DNA of 35,077 nt from NCBI GenBank assembly GCA_947625725.1, contig CANQPI010000018.1, positions 1 through 35,077 on the forward strand, in the 5' to 3' direction. The DNA is from an uncultured Clostridia bacterium. GTDB lineage: Bacteria; Bacillota; Clostridia; Christensenellales; CAG-314. Made by a program: the position numbers and the translations under genes. Below the pieces are notes generated by a model. That model was given only the letters and a program-made list of their open reading frames with translations. It made no database searches and was not told the DNA's origin. Below, in pieces: positions 12,744 to 21,548 of the stretch (position 1 is its first letter; each line of letters begins with the position of its first letter).

Positions 12744-14390
12744 CTACTCGTCCACATCCGCAAAGCAACTTCCGCCGATAAACTCGCGCAGCAGAGAGTT
12801 GCAGGGGACCCATTTGTCGTCCATTTCCTTGAAGTATTTGAGGAATTTGATAAGTCGGTTTGCCGTGATGTAGTGAGGGCTGTCCTGCTTGACCTCCTGC
12901 AAGGCGGGCAGAGCATACTTTTTGAGAACGCACAACTCATAGGTCAACGCGCTGTTATACACGTAGTTGCACCCCTCTTGATAGGGATATATCCACTTGA
13001 ACTCGCCGCGGCGAACGCTGGGCCACATTTCCAAAGTGCGTTCTGCGCTTGCTCCGCGGTATTTTTTGTCGCGCACGATACGGCGCAACAAGCGAATATC
13101 CGTGTAACTGATGGGGTTGTGATAGTCGATATTGATTTGGAACTGCGGCGCAATGTAAATTTTGAACTTTTGGTGCATGGGAATGAGATAACTGAGCCTG
13201 TCGTTCAACGCGTGTATCCCCTCGATAATTATGGGCGTATCCGGTCCTATTTTGGTAACGATACCGTGTTCCGCGCGCCCCTGTTCAAATTGGTAATTGG
13301 GCAATTCCGTTTCTTCGCCGTTGATTAGCGCGAGCATGTTTTCGTTGAACAGTTCCACGTCCAACGCGTCGATACTTTCAAAATCTTTTTCGCCGAACTC
13401 GTCCAAAGGAATTTGGTCGCGATCCTTGTAGTACATATCCAACGAAATGCGCAACGGCGTGATACCGCGGGACATCAATTCGATACGCAAACGGTTGCTG
13501 AACGTGGTTTTGCCGCTGCTGCTCGGTCCTGCAATGCAGATCAAACGGATATTTTCTATATCGCTGACGATACGGTCGCCCAATTCGTGTAACATATCGT
13601 TGTGCAAAGTTTCGTTCATGTTGATGAAATCGACATAAGTCGATTCGTTTACGTGGTCGTTCATTTTGGAGATAATTTCCGCATTGCAAATTGTAGCCCA
13701 ACGGTGAGCGCGCTTCAACACCTTGCTGAAAGTCGGCTCGTCCTTGAACTCGGGAATGACTCCACCCGCCTCGTAGCGCGGATACTGTGCAATGATATGC
13801 CCGTCGTAATTGAACAGTTTGTATTTGCCGAGATAGCCGGTAGAGGGCACCATGTAGCCGTACATATAGTTGAGATAATCGCCGCAGCGGTAAAAATGAC
13901 AGGTTTTTTCCGGACGATATTGCAACGCGTCCGCCTTGTCCTGTTGATTTTGCGCGACAAAGTAGTCGTAGGCTTCTTCCTTGCTCATAACTGTACGTTC
14001 CAACGGCATATCGGCGGCGACCAAACGGTTTAGTTCCGCAACGACGGCATGCAACATTCGGCTGTCCATTGTCATTTTGGGACGAACGAGCGTCACAAGC
14101 AACGCGCGCGACACCGCGTAACTGATCTTGATTTGGTAATCGGGATACAGGTTGCGGAACGCCATCGCCAACAAATAGCGCAAAGACGTTTCGTACACCT
14201 TAACGCCGTCGGGCGAGGTGAGATCCAACGGCTCCACCACCGAATCGAAACTGAGTTCGTAGGTGAGTTCGCGCAAACGATTGTTGACTTTGGCAGCCAT
14301 AAAATGCTTGTCTGGATCGTTAAGCAACGCCAAAATGGGCGTTTTTTCGGCAAGTTGATGTTCCTTGCCGTCGATTGTGATAGTAAACAT
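12744..14390 (-). CDS. Uridine kinase-like nucleoside kinase with TGS/SAD N-terminus
   Basis: The 548-residue protein has a TGS-like domain at 1-60 (MFTITIDGKEHQLAEKTPIL). A threonyl-tRNA-synthetase-like second domain follows (about 65-250). A uridine kinase/phosphoribulokinase domain from about 280 carries the P-loop GPSSSGKT (288-295), SLDMYYKDRD and PIIIEGIHALN. This combination is a known clostridial and thermotogal 'nucleoside kinase' of about 550 residues; the substrate is probably a pyrimidine nucleoside. Translation starts at the ATG at 14390, with AAGGAG 9 bases upstream; upstream codons lack a site. It is monocistronic. Confidence 0.88.
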   Translation of the reverse strand: MFTITIDGKEHQLAEKTPILALLNDPDKHFMAAKVNNRLRELTYELSFDSVVEPLDLTSPDGVKVYETSLRYLLAMAFRNLYPDYQIKISYAVSRALLVTLVRPKMTMDSRMLHAVVAELNRLVAADMPLERTVMSKEEAYDYFVAQNQQDKADALQYRPEKTCHFYRCGDYLNYMYGYMVPSTGYLGKYKLFNYDGHIIAQYPRYEAGGVIPEFKDEPTFSKVLKRAHRWATICNAEIISKMNDHVNESTYVDFINMNETLHNDMLHELGDRIVSDIENIRLICIAGPSSSGKTTFSNRLRIELMSRGITPLRISLDMYYKDRDQIPLDEFGEKDFESIDALDVELFNENMLALINGEETELPNYQFEQGRAEHGIVTKIGPDTPIIIEGIHALNDRLSYLIPMHQKFKIYIAPQFQINIDYHNPISYTDIRLLRRIVRDKKYRGASAERTLEMWPSVRRGEFKWIYPYQEGCNYVYNSALTYELCVLKKYALPALQEVKQDSPHYITANRLIKFLKYFKEMDDKWVPCNSLLREFIGGSCFADVDE

Positions 14391-14427
14391 ATATATGTTC
14401 TCCTTGTGTGTATTCAAGCGGAAGTAT

Positions 14428-14456
14428 ATTATACAATAAACCGATGAAAAATACAA
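14428..14456 (-). promoter_or_regulatory. Promoter of the nucleoside kinase gene
   Basis: On the minus strand TTGTAT (14451-14456), a 17-base spacer and a perfect TATAAT (14428-14433). Confidence 0.85.
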
Positions 14457-14604
14457 TACCTAAATAAAAATTTATACAAATATGCTTTTACATTGTCGGC
14501 GCATTGCCGAGGCATTTTTGCGACAAATAAAGAAATTTTATATAATGAAACCATTTTGCGAGGGATATGCGAGCGCAGTTTCAAAAATGTCCCAACCTTG
14601 TTCA

Positions 14605-14882
14605 CACGGGCGCGAGGGTGTCCCCTGCAAAATAATCTGCAACACACTTGCCCTTGTAAAAGGGGCACTGAGGGTGTTGCACAACAAAACAATCTGCAAC
14701 AAGCATTATCCTTGTTTCCGGGAAGTGCCGAGGGTGTTGCTCGAAAAATAATCTGCAACGAGGGCGTAGCCCGAAGCGAAGCCTTTTTTCGAGCAATGCC
14801 CGAGGCACTATGTGAAGCCGTTTTGTGTACAAGCACCCGAAGTGCTATGCGAAGCCTTTTTGCAGAGGACACCCGAGCGCAA
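14605..14882. repeat. Nested inverted-repeat array
   Basis: Three units of about 57 bases sit in the left half, each with GAGGGTGT and ending AATCTGCAAC. They are mirrored in reverse order by three units in the right half. The pairs are GCGCGAGGGTGTCCCCTGC with GCAGAGGACACCCGAGCGC, GTGTTGCACAACAAAAC with GTTTTGTGTACAAGCAC, and GTTGCTCGAAAAA with TTTTTCGAGCAAT. No believable gene overlaps. TTcACACrGGCGCGAGGGTGTC at the left edge recurs at about 34692. The rest of 14457-15196 holds only scattered repeats and the hairpin at 14888. Confidence 0.7.
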
Positions 14883-14887
14883 AAACA

Positions 14888-14924
14888 AACCGTTTCCAAA
14901 CTCACGTGCGGTTTGGAAACGGTT
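14888..14924 (-). terminator. Perfect 14-base hairpin, likely terminator
   Basis: AACCGTTTCCAAAC and GTTTGGAAACGGTT form a perfect 14-base stem with a 9-base loop. On the minus strand TGTTTTTG follows, so it could end transcripts from the DUF378 gene 270 bases upstream. Confidence 0.6.
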
Positions 14925-15196
14925 GCCGACAGGGCGTTATCGTTGCGTTGTACGTTGCTTCGGCATTACGGACATAATCGTCCATGCGCGACTAGGCGTA
15001 AATACCGTTGCATCGAAACGGAGTCGCCCGCTTGCGCTATCGCGTGAGAAATTCACCGTGCGCGCCGCGTTGTTTGCCCGATCGGTAGCGAGAAACATCT
15101 CTATACAATGCTACAAAACGCTTGCGCTTTGCAGGGCTGCGGCGAAACGAGTATCTCCGTCATTCAGCAAACAAAACGTTTGCCCCGTCTGTACAA

Positions 15197-15481
15197 CTAA
15201 TTGTTGCGCACTGTGTTGTTGCCGCGGTGTTCGTCGTACTTGTAATCGCGATAGGAATTATCTCTCTCCACCATGTTGAAGCGAGATACGCACAGCCAAA
15301 CGATCATATAGATACCGGCTATACCGACCAAGATATACAAGAGTCTTTCCAACCAGGTAACACCCATAGTGATCCAGCTAACCACGTTGAAACTGAAAAT
15401 ACCAATTGCAAGCCAATTGAGTGCGCCTACAATAGTCAGTATCAGTGCGATAACCGAAAATACGTTGAAAGCCTTTTTCAA
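15197..15481 (-). CDS. DUF378 family membrane protein
   Basis: The 94-residue protein starts with TTG at 15481, because GGAGGTG lies 7-8 bases upstream and the family begins exactly here (LKKAFNVFSVIALILTIVGALNWL). Two membrane segments (about 6-26 and 45-63) and the NWLAIGIF and VGIAGIYMI motifs identify DUF378 (YuzA-like). The polar tail (RDYKYDEHRGNN) is unrelated to the family core. The function of the family is unknown. A candidate TATAAT lies about 50 bases upstream without a clear -35. Confidence 0.85.
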   Translation of the reverse strand: MKKAFNVFSVIALILTIVGALNWLAIGIFSFNVVSWITMGVTWLERLLYILVGIAGIYMIVWLCVSRFNMVERDNSYRDYKYDEHRGNNTVRNN

Positions 15482-15547
15482 TGTGCCACACCTCCTTGTT
15501 AGTTGTATCGGTAGTATGGGGAAACTGTGCAAAATTATACGCCCGCG

Positions 15548-15587
15548 AAAAAAAACGCCTCTCCTTTGGCGCAAGGAAAGGCGTTTT
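15548..15587 (-). terminator. Terminator of the Ppx/GppA gene
   Basis: On the minus strand AACGCCTTTCC...AGGAGAGGCGTT forms a strong stem followed by eight T. It lies about 110 bases past the stop at 15694. Confidence 0.8.
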
Positions 15588-15693
15588 GAAACATAACTTA
15601 TCGAGAAACTCTCCAACCGCGACGGTTGCAGTCGGTATGCGTTACGCAGTCAGTTACCGAACGGACGTAACCGCTGTTGCGGATTGAAAACAA

Positions 15694-17205
15694 TCACAAA
15701 ATTTCCAAGTTCTTTTTGAATATCTTTTTGAAATCCAACGCCATGTTATTTGCCGCGTTAAGTTCCAAAGTGGCTTCGCCGTTGAGTTCGGTTTTCAAAA
15801 TAACGCTGTCGCCCAACACATCGCAAGTAATTTCCGCAACGGCGTCGCGCATGCCGAAGTCCATAGCGGCAGCCAAACGCAACATCACGGCAAGTTTGCG
15901 CACCGCTTCGACGTCCTCCTCGGACAAAATGCCGTTGTACTTTGCCCAATCGGAAGTGTTGAACTCCTCCTTGTTGTACACGTCGGATACCATAGCCGCC
16001 ATTATCAGATCCTTGTGAGAAATTCCCCACAGATTGCTGTTGAGGATCATATAACTTGTGTGTTTGGCGTTGTTGTAATATTTGAAAGTTTTGCCCACGT
16101 CGTGCAACATTGCGCAAACGCGCATAACTTTGACGTAAGCGCGGGGGAATTTGTGCAATACGCGTAGTTGTTTGAACAACTGAACGCACAAATTGAATAC
16201 TTGCTCGGCATGAGGAATGTTGACTCCCATGTGGCGGGCAAAGTTGTGCAAACTGTAACCCAACGTGTCGGAAATGGGCTTTTCCAACGTTTGCGGCACA
16301 ACGTAATTGAACATGACGCCTTCGCGCAGACCCGCGCCGCTGGCAACTATCGTCGTGAAACCCATGTAATCAACAAAGGCTTTGATCACGGCAAGCGCAC
16401 TCGGGAACACGTCGGCGCGCGCGCTGCTCAATCCCTTGATACGGCGTTTCTTGTCCAGATCCAACGTGCGGATCATATTGTACACGTAGTTGAAGTCCTC
16501 CACGTCCATGTGGTAGTTGTGTACCATATCCAAAGGATACTTCTTTACCTTGCGTATGATGCGCGCAAGGTTGCGACAACTGCCGCCGACGCCTATCAGT
16601 TGAGTGTCGGGGTCGATCTCCTTGAACCACTCCACGCTCTGCAACTGCTCTTTGACGTAAGCGACCATTTCGTCGGAGATCTGCTCGGGGGACTTGCCCT
16701 CCGCGACAAACTTGTTGAACAGCGTAACCGCTCCGAATTCGAAAATTTTGGTATGAAGTATCGTTCTGCGGTTGTAGTAAACAAATTTGGTGCTGCCGCC
16801 GCCGATCTCCATGATCAACCCGCGCGGAATGTCCATGCTGTTTACCACGCCTTGGTACACGTAGTTTGCTTCTTCGTCCTCCGATACGGTGGTAATACGT
16901 ATGCCCGTGGCGTTGTACACGTCGGAAAGGAAAGTTTTTTGATTGCTTGCGCGCCTTACCGCCGCAGTTGCAACGGCAAGGATACGGTCCACCTTTTTGA
17001 TGGCGCACATTTCCTTGAACATTTTGAGTGTGGCAATGGCTTGCATTATGCGCGTTTGTTTCAGACTGCCGTCGTTTTCCGTTTCGCCAAGGCGAACGGG
17101 TTCGCGACGTTCTTCGGACACCCAAAAATAGTTGTTGTCCAAAACGTCGTAAATGACCAACCTTGCGGTATTGGAACCGAGATCTATCAATGCTATTTTT
17201 TCCAT
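15694..17205 (-). CDS. ppx: Ppx/GppA phosphatase with C-terminal HD domain
   Basis: The 503-residue protein has an actin-like Ppx/GppA fold: LIDLGSNTARLVIYD (6-20), IMEIGGGSTK (131-140) and GVGGS (206-210) form the phosphate-binding loops. An HD-type domain follows from about 310, with the metal pair H368-D369 in CAMLHDVGKT. Enzymes of this kind hydrolyse polyphosphate or pppGpp; the sequence does not decide which. The ATG at 17205 is chosen because the family starts with this motif; the ribosome site (AAAGG or TAGG) is weak. An extended -10 (TGCTATACT) lies about 80 bases upstream. It is monocistronic. Confidence 0.88.
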   Translation of the reverse strand: MEKIALIDLGSNTARLVIYDVLDNNYFWVSEERREPVRLGETENDGSLKQTRIMQAIATLKMFKEMCAIKKVDRILAVATAAVRRASNQKTFLSDVYNATGIRITTVSEDEEANYVYQGVVNSMDIPRGLIMEIGGGSTKFVYYNRRTILHTKIFEFGAVTLFNKFVAEGKSPEQISDEMVAYVKEQLQSVEWFKEIDPDTQLIGVGGSCRNLARIIRKVKKYPLDMVHNYHMDVEDFNYVYNMIRTLDLDKKRRIKGLSSARADVFPSALAVIKAFVDYMGFTTIVASGAGLREGVMFNYVVPQTLEKPISDTLGYSLHNFARHMGVNIPHAEQVFNLCVQLFKQLRVLHKFPRAYVKVMRVCAMLHDVGKTFKYYNNAKHTSYMILNSNLWGISHKDLIMAAMVSDVYNKEEFNTSDWAKYNGILSEEDVEAVRKLAVMLRLAAAMDFGMRDAVAEITCDVLGDSVILKTELNGEATLELNAANNMALDFKKIFKKNLEIL

Positions 17206-17357
17206 GGTAATACCTACCTTTGCCAACTCGCAATGCTCGGGGCGCAGATTTGCAAACCTCGACATATAATATTCAGCCTAATAAGTATAGCACACCGCAA
17301 AGGGTTTGTATAGATGGTTTTCGAAAAAAGTTGCAAAAAAATTCGAATTTTTTCAAA

Positions 17358-17397
17358 AATAATACCCCCTTTGACAAGGGGGCAATATTATTTTTTT
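17358..17397. terminator. Terminator between thiT and the Ppx gene
   Basis: CCCCCTT and AAGGGGG form a stem extended by AATA/TATT pairs, with T-rich tracts on both strands. On the minus strand it ends the thiT transcript. The rest of 17206-17528 has no gene. Confidence 0.75.
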
Positions 17398-17528
17398 CGC
17401 AAAATGCCACAAAATAACAGGATTGTGTTATTTTTTCAATAACTTTCCGCAGAGCCGTTAATTTTCGACGTTGGCGCAATGCGCGCCGCCAATTGTCCTC
17501 GAAACCATTTGTTCCAAGCGGTCGGAAT

Positions 17529-18659
17529 TTAGTTTTGCGGAGTTTGAACGTTGGCGATCGCTCGGCGCATTGCCTTGGTGGACAGAGCCGCGAGTCCCAC
17601 TGCGAGAACGATAGCGATATCCACAAAAACAAAGGAGTTGTAAGCAACGGAATATTTCAGAGCCGCAACCCCGATATTGCCGTCATTGAACACATAGTAA
17701 CCGGAAATTACGTGACTGACAAACCTCAATATTCCTGAAATCAACGTGCCGACCGTAAACTCGGCAAGAATGTGCTTATTAACGCCGGGTATCTTGCGCG
17801 CAATACCGGCAACGCCCAACGCACCGAACGCGATCGGGTAGTCCAACAAAACTTGTACGGGTTGAAGAAATTGCGGACTCTGAATAAATTGCAACATTCC
17901 GTACACCACGCCTACGATCAAACCTTTGCGTGTGCCGAACATGTAACTGTACAAAATTATCGGCAACATGCTCGCGAATGTCACGCTACCGCCCTGCGGC
18001 AGGCTGAAAAATTTGACGTAACTCAAAGCAAACGCCGTTGCAATGCAAATCGCGCCGTAGGTTAGAGCGCGGGAGTCGTATCCGCCTTCGTTTTTGTTTC
18101 CGCCCAAAATTGCCAACGCAACAATGACAGCCACAAGCACGCACGTTACAAGAGGCATTTGCCACTTGCCGTCCAACGGTTCGATAAGGTTGGGAACAAC
18201 GCACGCCACTACAACCGCAAAAATCACAAAGCCGACCGCAAGCCCCAAGCCGACCCACTTTGCACCCTTGACGTTGCGTTTGAGCAAAACCAAACCGACG
18301 ACAAGCGCGACCGCAAGGTAGGCTATCATACCGATAAACAGCCAATAGTATTTGTTGACGTCACCCGATGCGAGTTGAGTACAAAAGCGTACAAAGCCGA
18401 GCAATGCTATCGTCGCAACGGAATAACCCACAACAATGCCTACGATAGTACGACGGGATTTGACAAGTTGCGCTTCCTCGCGGTTGCGTATCACTATTGC
18501 ATAAATCAACAAGCATACTGCAAGCGCAATTGTAACGTACAGCGCAAAGCCCTGCAAAATGTCGCGAGCCGCTTTGAACGTGTCCTTGTCGTATCCCGAC
18601 TCCGTCCAACCGCTTGCAAGACTTTTGAGATAAACCCAAAACATTTGAAAATCGTTCAT
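17529..18659 (-). CDS. thiT: Thiamine transporter ThiT with long N-terminal extension
   Basis: The C-terminal 184 residues (about 193-376) are a ThiT/YuaJ substrate-binding S-component of an ECF transporter. PQGGSVTFASMLPIILYSY, GLIVGVVYGMLQF and LLDYPIAFGALGVAG are the family motifs. A TPP riboswitch upstream confirms thiamine control. ThiT is normally about 190 residues. Here 190 more precede it, with five hydrophobic segments (about 37-57, 72-92, 105-126, 135-155 and 168-187) and no motif I know. The frame is continuous, so this is a fusion or an added membrane module. It needs the shared EcfAA'T energising module, which is not in this window. AAGGAG precedes the ATG by 9 bases. Confidence 0.9.
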   Translation of the reverse strand: MNDFQMFWVYLKSLASGWTESGYDKDTFKAARDILQGFALYVTIALAVCLLIYAIVIRNREEAQLVKSRRTIVGIVVGYSVATIALLGFVRFCTQLASGDVNKYYWLFIGMIAYLAVALVVGLVLLKRNVKGAKWVGLGLAVGFVIFAVVVACVVPNLIEPLDGKWQMPLVTCVLVAVIVALAILGGNKNEGGYDSRALTYGAICIATAFALSYVKFFSLPQGGSVTFASMLPIILYSYMFGTRKGLIVGVVYGMLQFIQSPQFLQPVQVLLDYPIAFGALGVAGIARKIPGVNKHILAEFTVGTLISGILRFVSHVISGYYVFNDGNIGVAALKYSVAYNSFVFVDIAIVLAVGLAALSTKAMRRAIANVQTPQN

Positions 18660-18685
18660 AAATTTTTCTCCTTTTTGTTTTTGCC

Positions 18686-18722
18686 AAGAAAAAAAGTCCC
18701 CGTGAATACACGCAGACTTGCA
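18686..18722 (-). terminator. TPP riboswitch terminator
   Basis: On the minus strand AAGTC..CGTG and CACG..GACTT pair, followed by seven T, between the aptamer and the thiT start. Confidence 0.85.
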
Positions 18723-18747
18723 AAAGGACAAACTTTACCGTATTAAA

Positions 18748-18833
18748 ATCGGATCGTGCTTCCTTACGCAAGTGCAAACTTGGATCAAGTTCAAAGGGAC
18801 TCTCTCAGCCGATCGCTCGGCACCCCCAGCAAC
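18748..18833 (-). promoter_or_regulatory. TPP riboswitch (THI element)
   Basis: On the minus strand the conserved order is present: GGGGGTGCC, CTGAGA, CCCTTTGAACTTGATC and GCGTAAGGAAGC. These are the thiamine pyrophosphate-binding helices. A promoter lies just upstream and a terminator just downstream. Bound TPP should stop transcription of thiT. Confidence 0.95.
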
Positions 18834-18837
18834 ACCT

Positions 18838-18866
18838 ATTGTAACACCGCCGCTCCGACGTGTCAA
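18838..18866 (-). promoter_or_regulatory. Promoter of the TPP riboswitch-thiT transcript
   Basis: On the minus strand a perfect TTGACA (18861-18866), 17 bases, then TACAAT (18838-18843). Confidence 0.88.
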
Positions 18867-18911
18867 CAAATTTGCAAGCGATTTGCGCGCGACCGCCGCC
18901 GCAAAATTTGC

Positions 18912-18951
18912 AAAAAACGGACCTTTGCTCGAAGTGAGAAAGATCCGTTTG
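18912..18951 (-). terminator. Terminator of the ECF sigma/VWA operon
   Basis: AAACGGA and TCCGTTT pair around an inner CTTTCTC/GAGCAAAG stem, followed on the minus strand by six T. It is 20 bases past the stop at 18973. Confidence 0.85.
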
Positions 18952-18972
18952 CAATACTGTTGTGCGTTTAGG

Positions 18973-19953
18973 CTAAAACAGGAAAGGAAACAACGCAGAC
19001 AAGCCCACGCCCAACAGCACCGATACAAGATTGGCTACAAGCGCATACACTATCGACTTCCACACGGGCGTACGCTCGCGACGGAAAACAACGGCGTAAA
19101 CCGTCGCCTCCGCGGCGAATATCGCAACTTCCAACGGAATGAAAAGAAAAACGAACAACAGCGACGCTCCGAAATAGGAAGCCAAATTAACTATGACGTT
19201 CAACAGCGTTTGAGTCGCAAGGTTGGCATAGATGACGGTAGTAATTTGTCGGTAAGTATTCAGACGGAATATCAACGCGACAAGCAATTCCACGAGTATC
19301 GTCACGACAATGCGAAATGCCAGCCCCAACGCCTCGCTGAAATAGTCGTAACTGTTTTGCAGTTGCAATTTGACGTCGAGCGCGCCGACTGCGCCGTCGT
19401 CGAGTTGCGCGATCACTTCCGACAGATCCGCCGTGTAATAGCCGTGAACGGCGTAACAGCGTATGGCGTCGCTACACACAAAAACGTCCTCTTGCGGGAA
19501 ATACAGCAACAACTTGAAGCCGTGAGGCGCATAATAACTCCAATACAGCGTTCCCGAAGTACTTTCAAACTCCCACCAACTTTGCAGAAAGTAATATCCG
19601 TCGCTTTGGGAGTAGTCGTAAAACTTTTGCCAAACGGCGTCCTCTTTTGCAGTGAATTCGTCATACATTTGGGGATAACCGCTATCGTAGTGGTGACTTC
19701 TGCCGTCCGACGTTACCCACTCCGCCATTTTGCAATCGAACATTTCGTCATCGGGCGAGTACGCGTGGTGCGGACCTGTGCTTTTCCTCTCGGAAAGCAA
19801 CGTTGCGTACATTTTTTTGCCACCCAGGTGTCCAAAATCTATTGTTACGGCGGGGTGAGGCCCCATATCGGCAAAGGCGACGGGCGTCGCCAACGCAAAA
19901 GTCATGCAACAGAACAACGCGATCAAGCCGAGCAATGCAACGCGCCGTTTCAT
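18973..19953 (-). CDS. Secreted-domain membrane protein of the VWA operon
   Basis: The 326-residue protein has a signal peptide (MKRRVALLGLIALF... cut near AFA-DMG). An extracytoplasmic domain of about 170 residues follows (DMGPHPAVTIDFGHLGG, KSTGPHHAYS), then about four membrane segments in the C-terminal 120 residues. The 'DMGPxPxVTIDF...LLSExxSTGP' pattern is found in a widespread but uncharacterised Bacillota membrane family. The ATG overlaps the stop of the VWA gene as ATGA, with GGAG upstream, so the two are translated together and probably act together at the membrane. Confidence 0.75.
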   Translation of the reverse strand: MKRRVALLGLIALFCCMTFALATPVAFADMGPHPAVTIDFGHLGGKKMYATLLSERKSTGPHHAYSPDDEMFDCKMAEWVTSDGRSHHYDSGYPQMYDEFTAKEDAVWQKFYDYSQSDGYYFLQSWWEFESTSGTLYWSYYAPHGFKLLLYFPQEDVFVCSDAIRCYAVHGYYTADLSEVIAQLDDGAVGALDVKLQLQNSYDYFSEALGLAFRIVVTILVELLVALIFRLNTYRQITTVIYANLATQTLLNVIVNLASYFGASLLFVFLFIPLEVAIFAAEATVYAVVFRRERTPVWKSIVYALVANLVSVLLGVGLSALFPFLF

Positions 19954-21452
19954 GCTTGTTCTCCGTAAATTTCGTATGCGCGTTCCACCACCTCGCAAAA
20001 CTGCGTTTTGAATTCGTCGCCGTCAACGTAGTTTGCCAATTCTTCCAAACGGGCGAGCACCGCGGCAAAACTCGCGTCGCCCTTGTACTGCGAATCGCGC
20101 AACAGCAAACCGAACTCCAACACGCAACTTACAAAAGCGTCGTCGCCGCTCGGAACGGCATTGTAACTTTGCGTTGTGACGGTCACGCTCACGCTTTCGG
20201 ACGCGTCGTTGGAAACGTCGCTGTCGCCGTCGGGCAACTTGTACCGAAGTTCCGCCGTCGCCACGTTGCCGACGGCGTTTTCTTTGAGTTCCACCTCGTA
20301 CACCGCCGTAACGGTGTGTCCCGCGCCTATTTCGCCCGCGTCGGTATCCTGATCCTCAAACTGTTCTTGGGTCAATATCTTGGTGTCGTAGCCGAGCAAA
20401 CGGTACTTTGCAACGACGTCCTTGTTGAATTCCACGCCGATCTTGGCGTCCTTGGCGACCGTTTGCAGCGTGCCGCCCAACTCGGTGACAAGCGCCTTGC
20501 GCGCCTCGGTAATGCTGTCCAGATAGGCGTAGTTGCCGTTTCCGTTGGTGGCGAGGGTGTTCATCGTGCGGTCGTTGGTGTTGGTCATTCCCACGCCGAG
20601 TACCGACAGGTATATGCCGCTTTGAGCCTTTTTCTTTATCAACGAGGAAAGTCCGCTTTTGCTTGATACGCCCACGTTAAAATCGCCGTCGGTGGCAAGA
20701 ATAACGCGATTGTTGCCGCCCTCGACAAAGTACTTTTGCGCAATGTCGTAAGCCTTTTCTATGCCGCCCGCGCCGTTGGTGGAACCGTTGGCGGTCAAGT
20801 CCTCTATCACGTTGGCAATACGCAATTTTTCGACGCCGTTCGCGCCCTCCAAAGCCACGCGGCTGTCGCCCGCATAGGTTACTACGGATACGGTGTCGTT
20901 TGCGCCGAGGCTATCCAAAAGCATTACAAACGCCTGTTGAATAAGCCCCAACCTGTCCGCTCCGTACATAGAACCGCTTGTGTCTATCAAAAACACGAGA
21001 TTGTTGGCGGTATCGGTCAACTCCAAATCTTTGGCGGCAACGGCAAAGGACAACAGTTTGTGCGAAGCGTTCCAAGGGCAATCGAACAAACTTGCGCCCA
21101 CGGCAAGCGCCTTGCCGTCCGTCGGACGGGCGTAGTCGTAATCGAAGTAATTGACGTATTCTTCCAAACGAACGGATCCTGCGTTGAGGCGCAAACCTTC
21201 GTCCAATATTTGACGGCGCATAAGCGCATAGCCCGCGGTGTTGCGATCCAGCGAAAAGTACGAAGCCGTTTGTTCGTCGGTGGAAACAAAAGGTTGTTCC
21301 ACCACTTCGTCGAATTGATAATTTTGATCTTCCGCGCTAAAATCTGCGAACATGCTTTCCCATTCGGCGTCGGGACCTGCCGAGCATGCGGCAAACAGCG
21401 CGACGGATAACGCCATGATTGCGGCGACAAATATAATAACGATTTTTTTCAT
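19950..21452 (-). CDS. yfbK: YfbK-like VWA lipoprotein
   Basis: The 500-residue protein has a lipoprotein signal (LFAAC, C23). The YfbK N-terminal domain contains DRNTAGYALMRRQI and SVRLEEYVNYFDYDY. A VWA domain carries the metal site D157-T-S-G-S161, with a matching ATDGD. A C-terminal DUF3520-like region ends in a four-helix tail (about 415-500) rich in LAR and LEE repeats. It should sit on the outer face of the membrane. GGAGGTAAAACC precedes the ATG. It lies between a putative anti-sigma gene and a membrane protein, a context that suggests a sensor or effector of the ECF pathway. The name is by family only. Confidence 0.88.
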   Translation of the reverse strand: MKKIVIIFVAAIMALSVALFAACSAGPDAEWESMFADFSAEDQNYQFDEVVEQPFVSTDEQTASYFSLDRNTAGYALMRRQILDEGLRLNAGSVRLEEYVNYFDYDYARPTDGKALAVGASLFDCPWNASHKLLSFAVAAKDLELTDTANNLVFLIDTSGSMYGADRLGLIQQAFVMLLDSLGANDTVSVVTYAGDSRVALEGANGVEKLRIANVIEDLTANGSTNGAGGIEKAYDIAQKYFVEGGNNRVILATDGDFNVGVSSKSGLSSLIKKKAQSGIYLSVLGVGMTNTNDRTMNTLATNGNGNYAYLDSITEARKALVTELGGTLQTVAKDAKIGVEFNKDVVAKYRLLGYDTKILTQEQFEDQDTDAGEIGAGHTVTAVYEVELKENAVGNVATAELRYKLPDGDSDVSNDASESVSVTVTTQSYNAVPSGDDAFVSCVLEFGLLLRDSQYKGDASFAAVLARLEELANYVDGDEFKTQFCEVVERAYEIYGEQA

Positions 21453-21524
21453 GGTTTTACCTCCGAGTCCCGCAACGCCTCGAAACAAGCATCTTGACGT
21501 TGCTTTCTACCCTTACAACACGCA

Positions 21525-21547
21525 AAAGCGGGATATTGTCCCGCTTT
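21525..21547 (-). terminator. Hairpin after the anti-sigma gene
   Basis: AAAGCGGGA and TCCCGCTTT form a 9-base stem next to the anti-sigma stop. Only four T follow on the minus strand, so it may allow partial read-through into the VWA gene, for which I see no clear promoter. Confidence 0.55.
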
Positions 21548-21548
21548 G

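Noticed and set aside
14605..14882. Possible CRISPR array
   Set aside because: The units are degenerate, only three per arm, mirrored rather than direct overall, and no cas genes are present.
14429..14905. Arginine- and cysteine-rich ORFs over the repeat array
   Set aside because: They follow the DNA repeats in several frames on both strands, as expected for non-coding repeat sequence.
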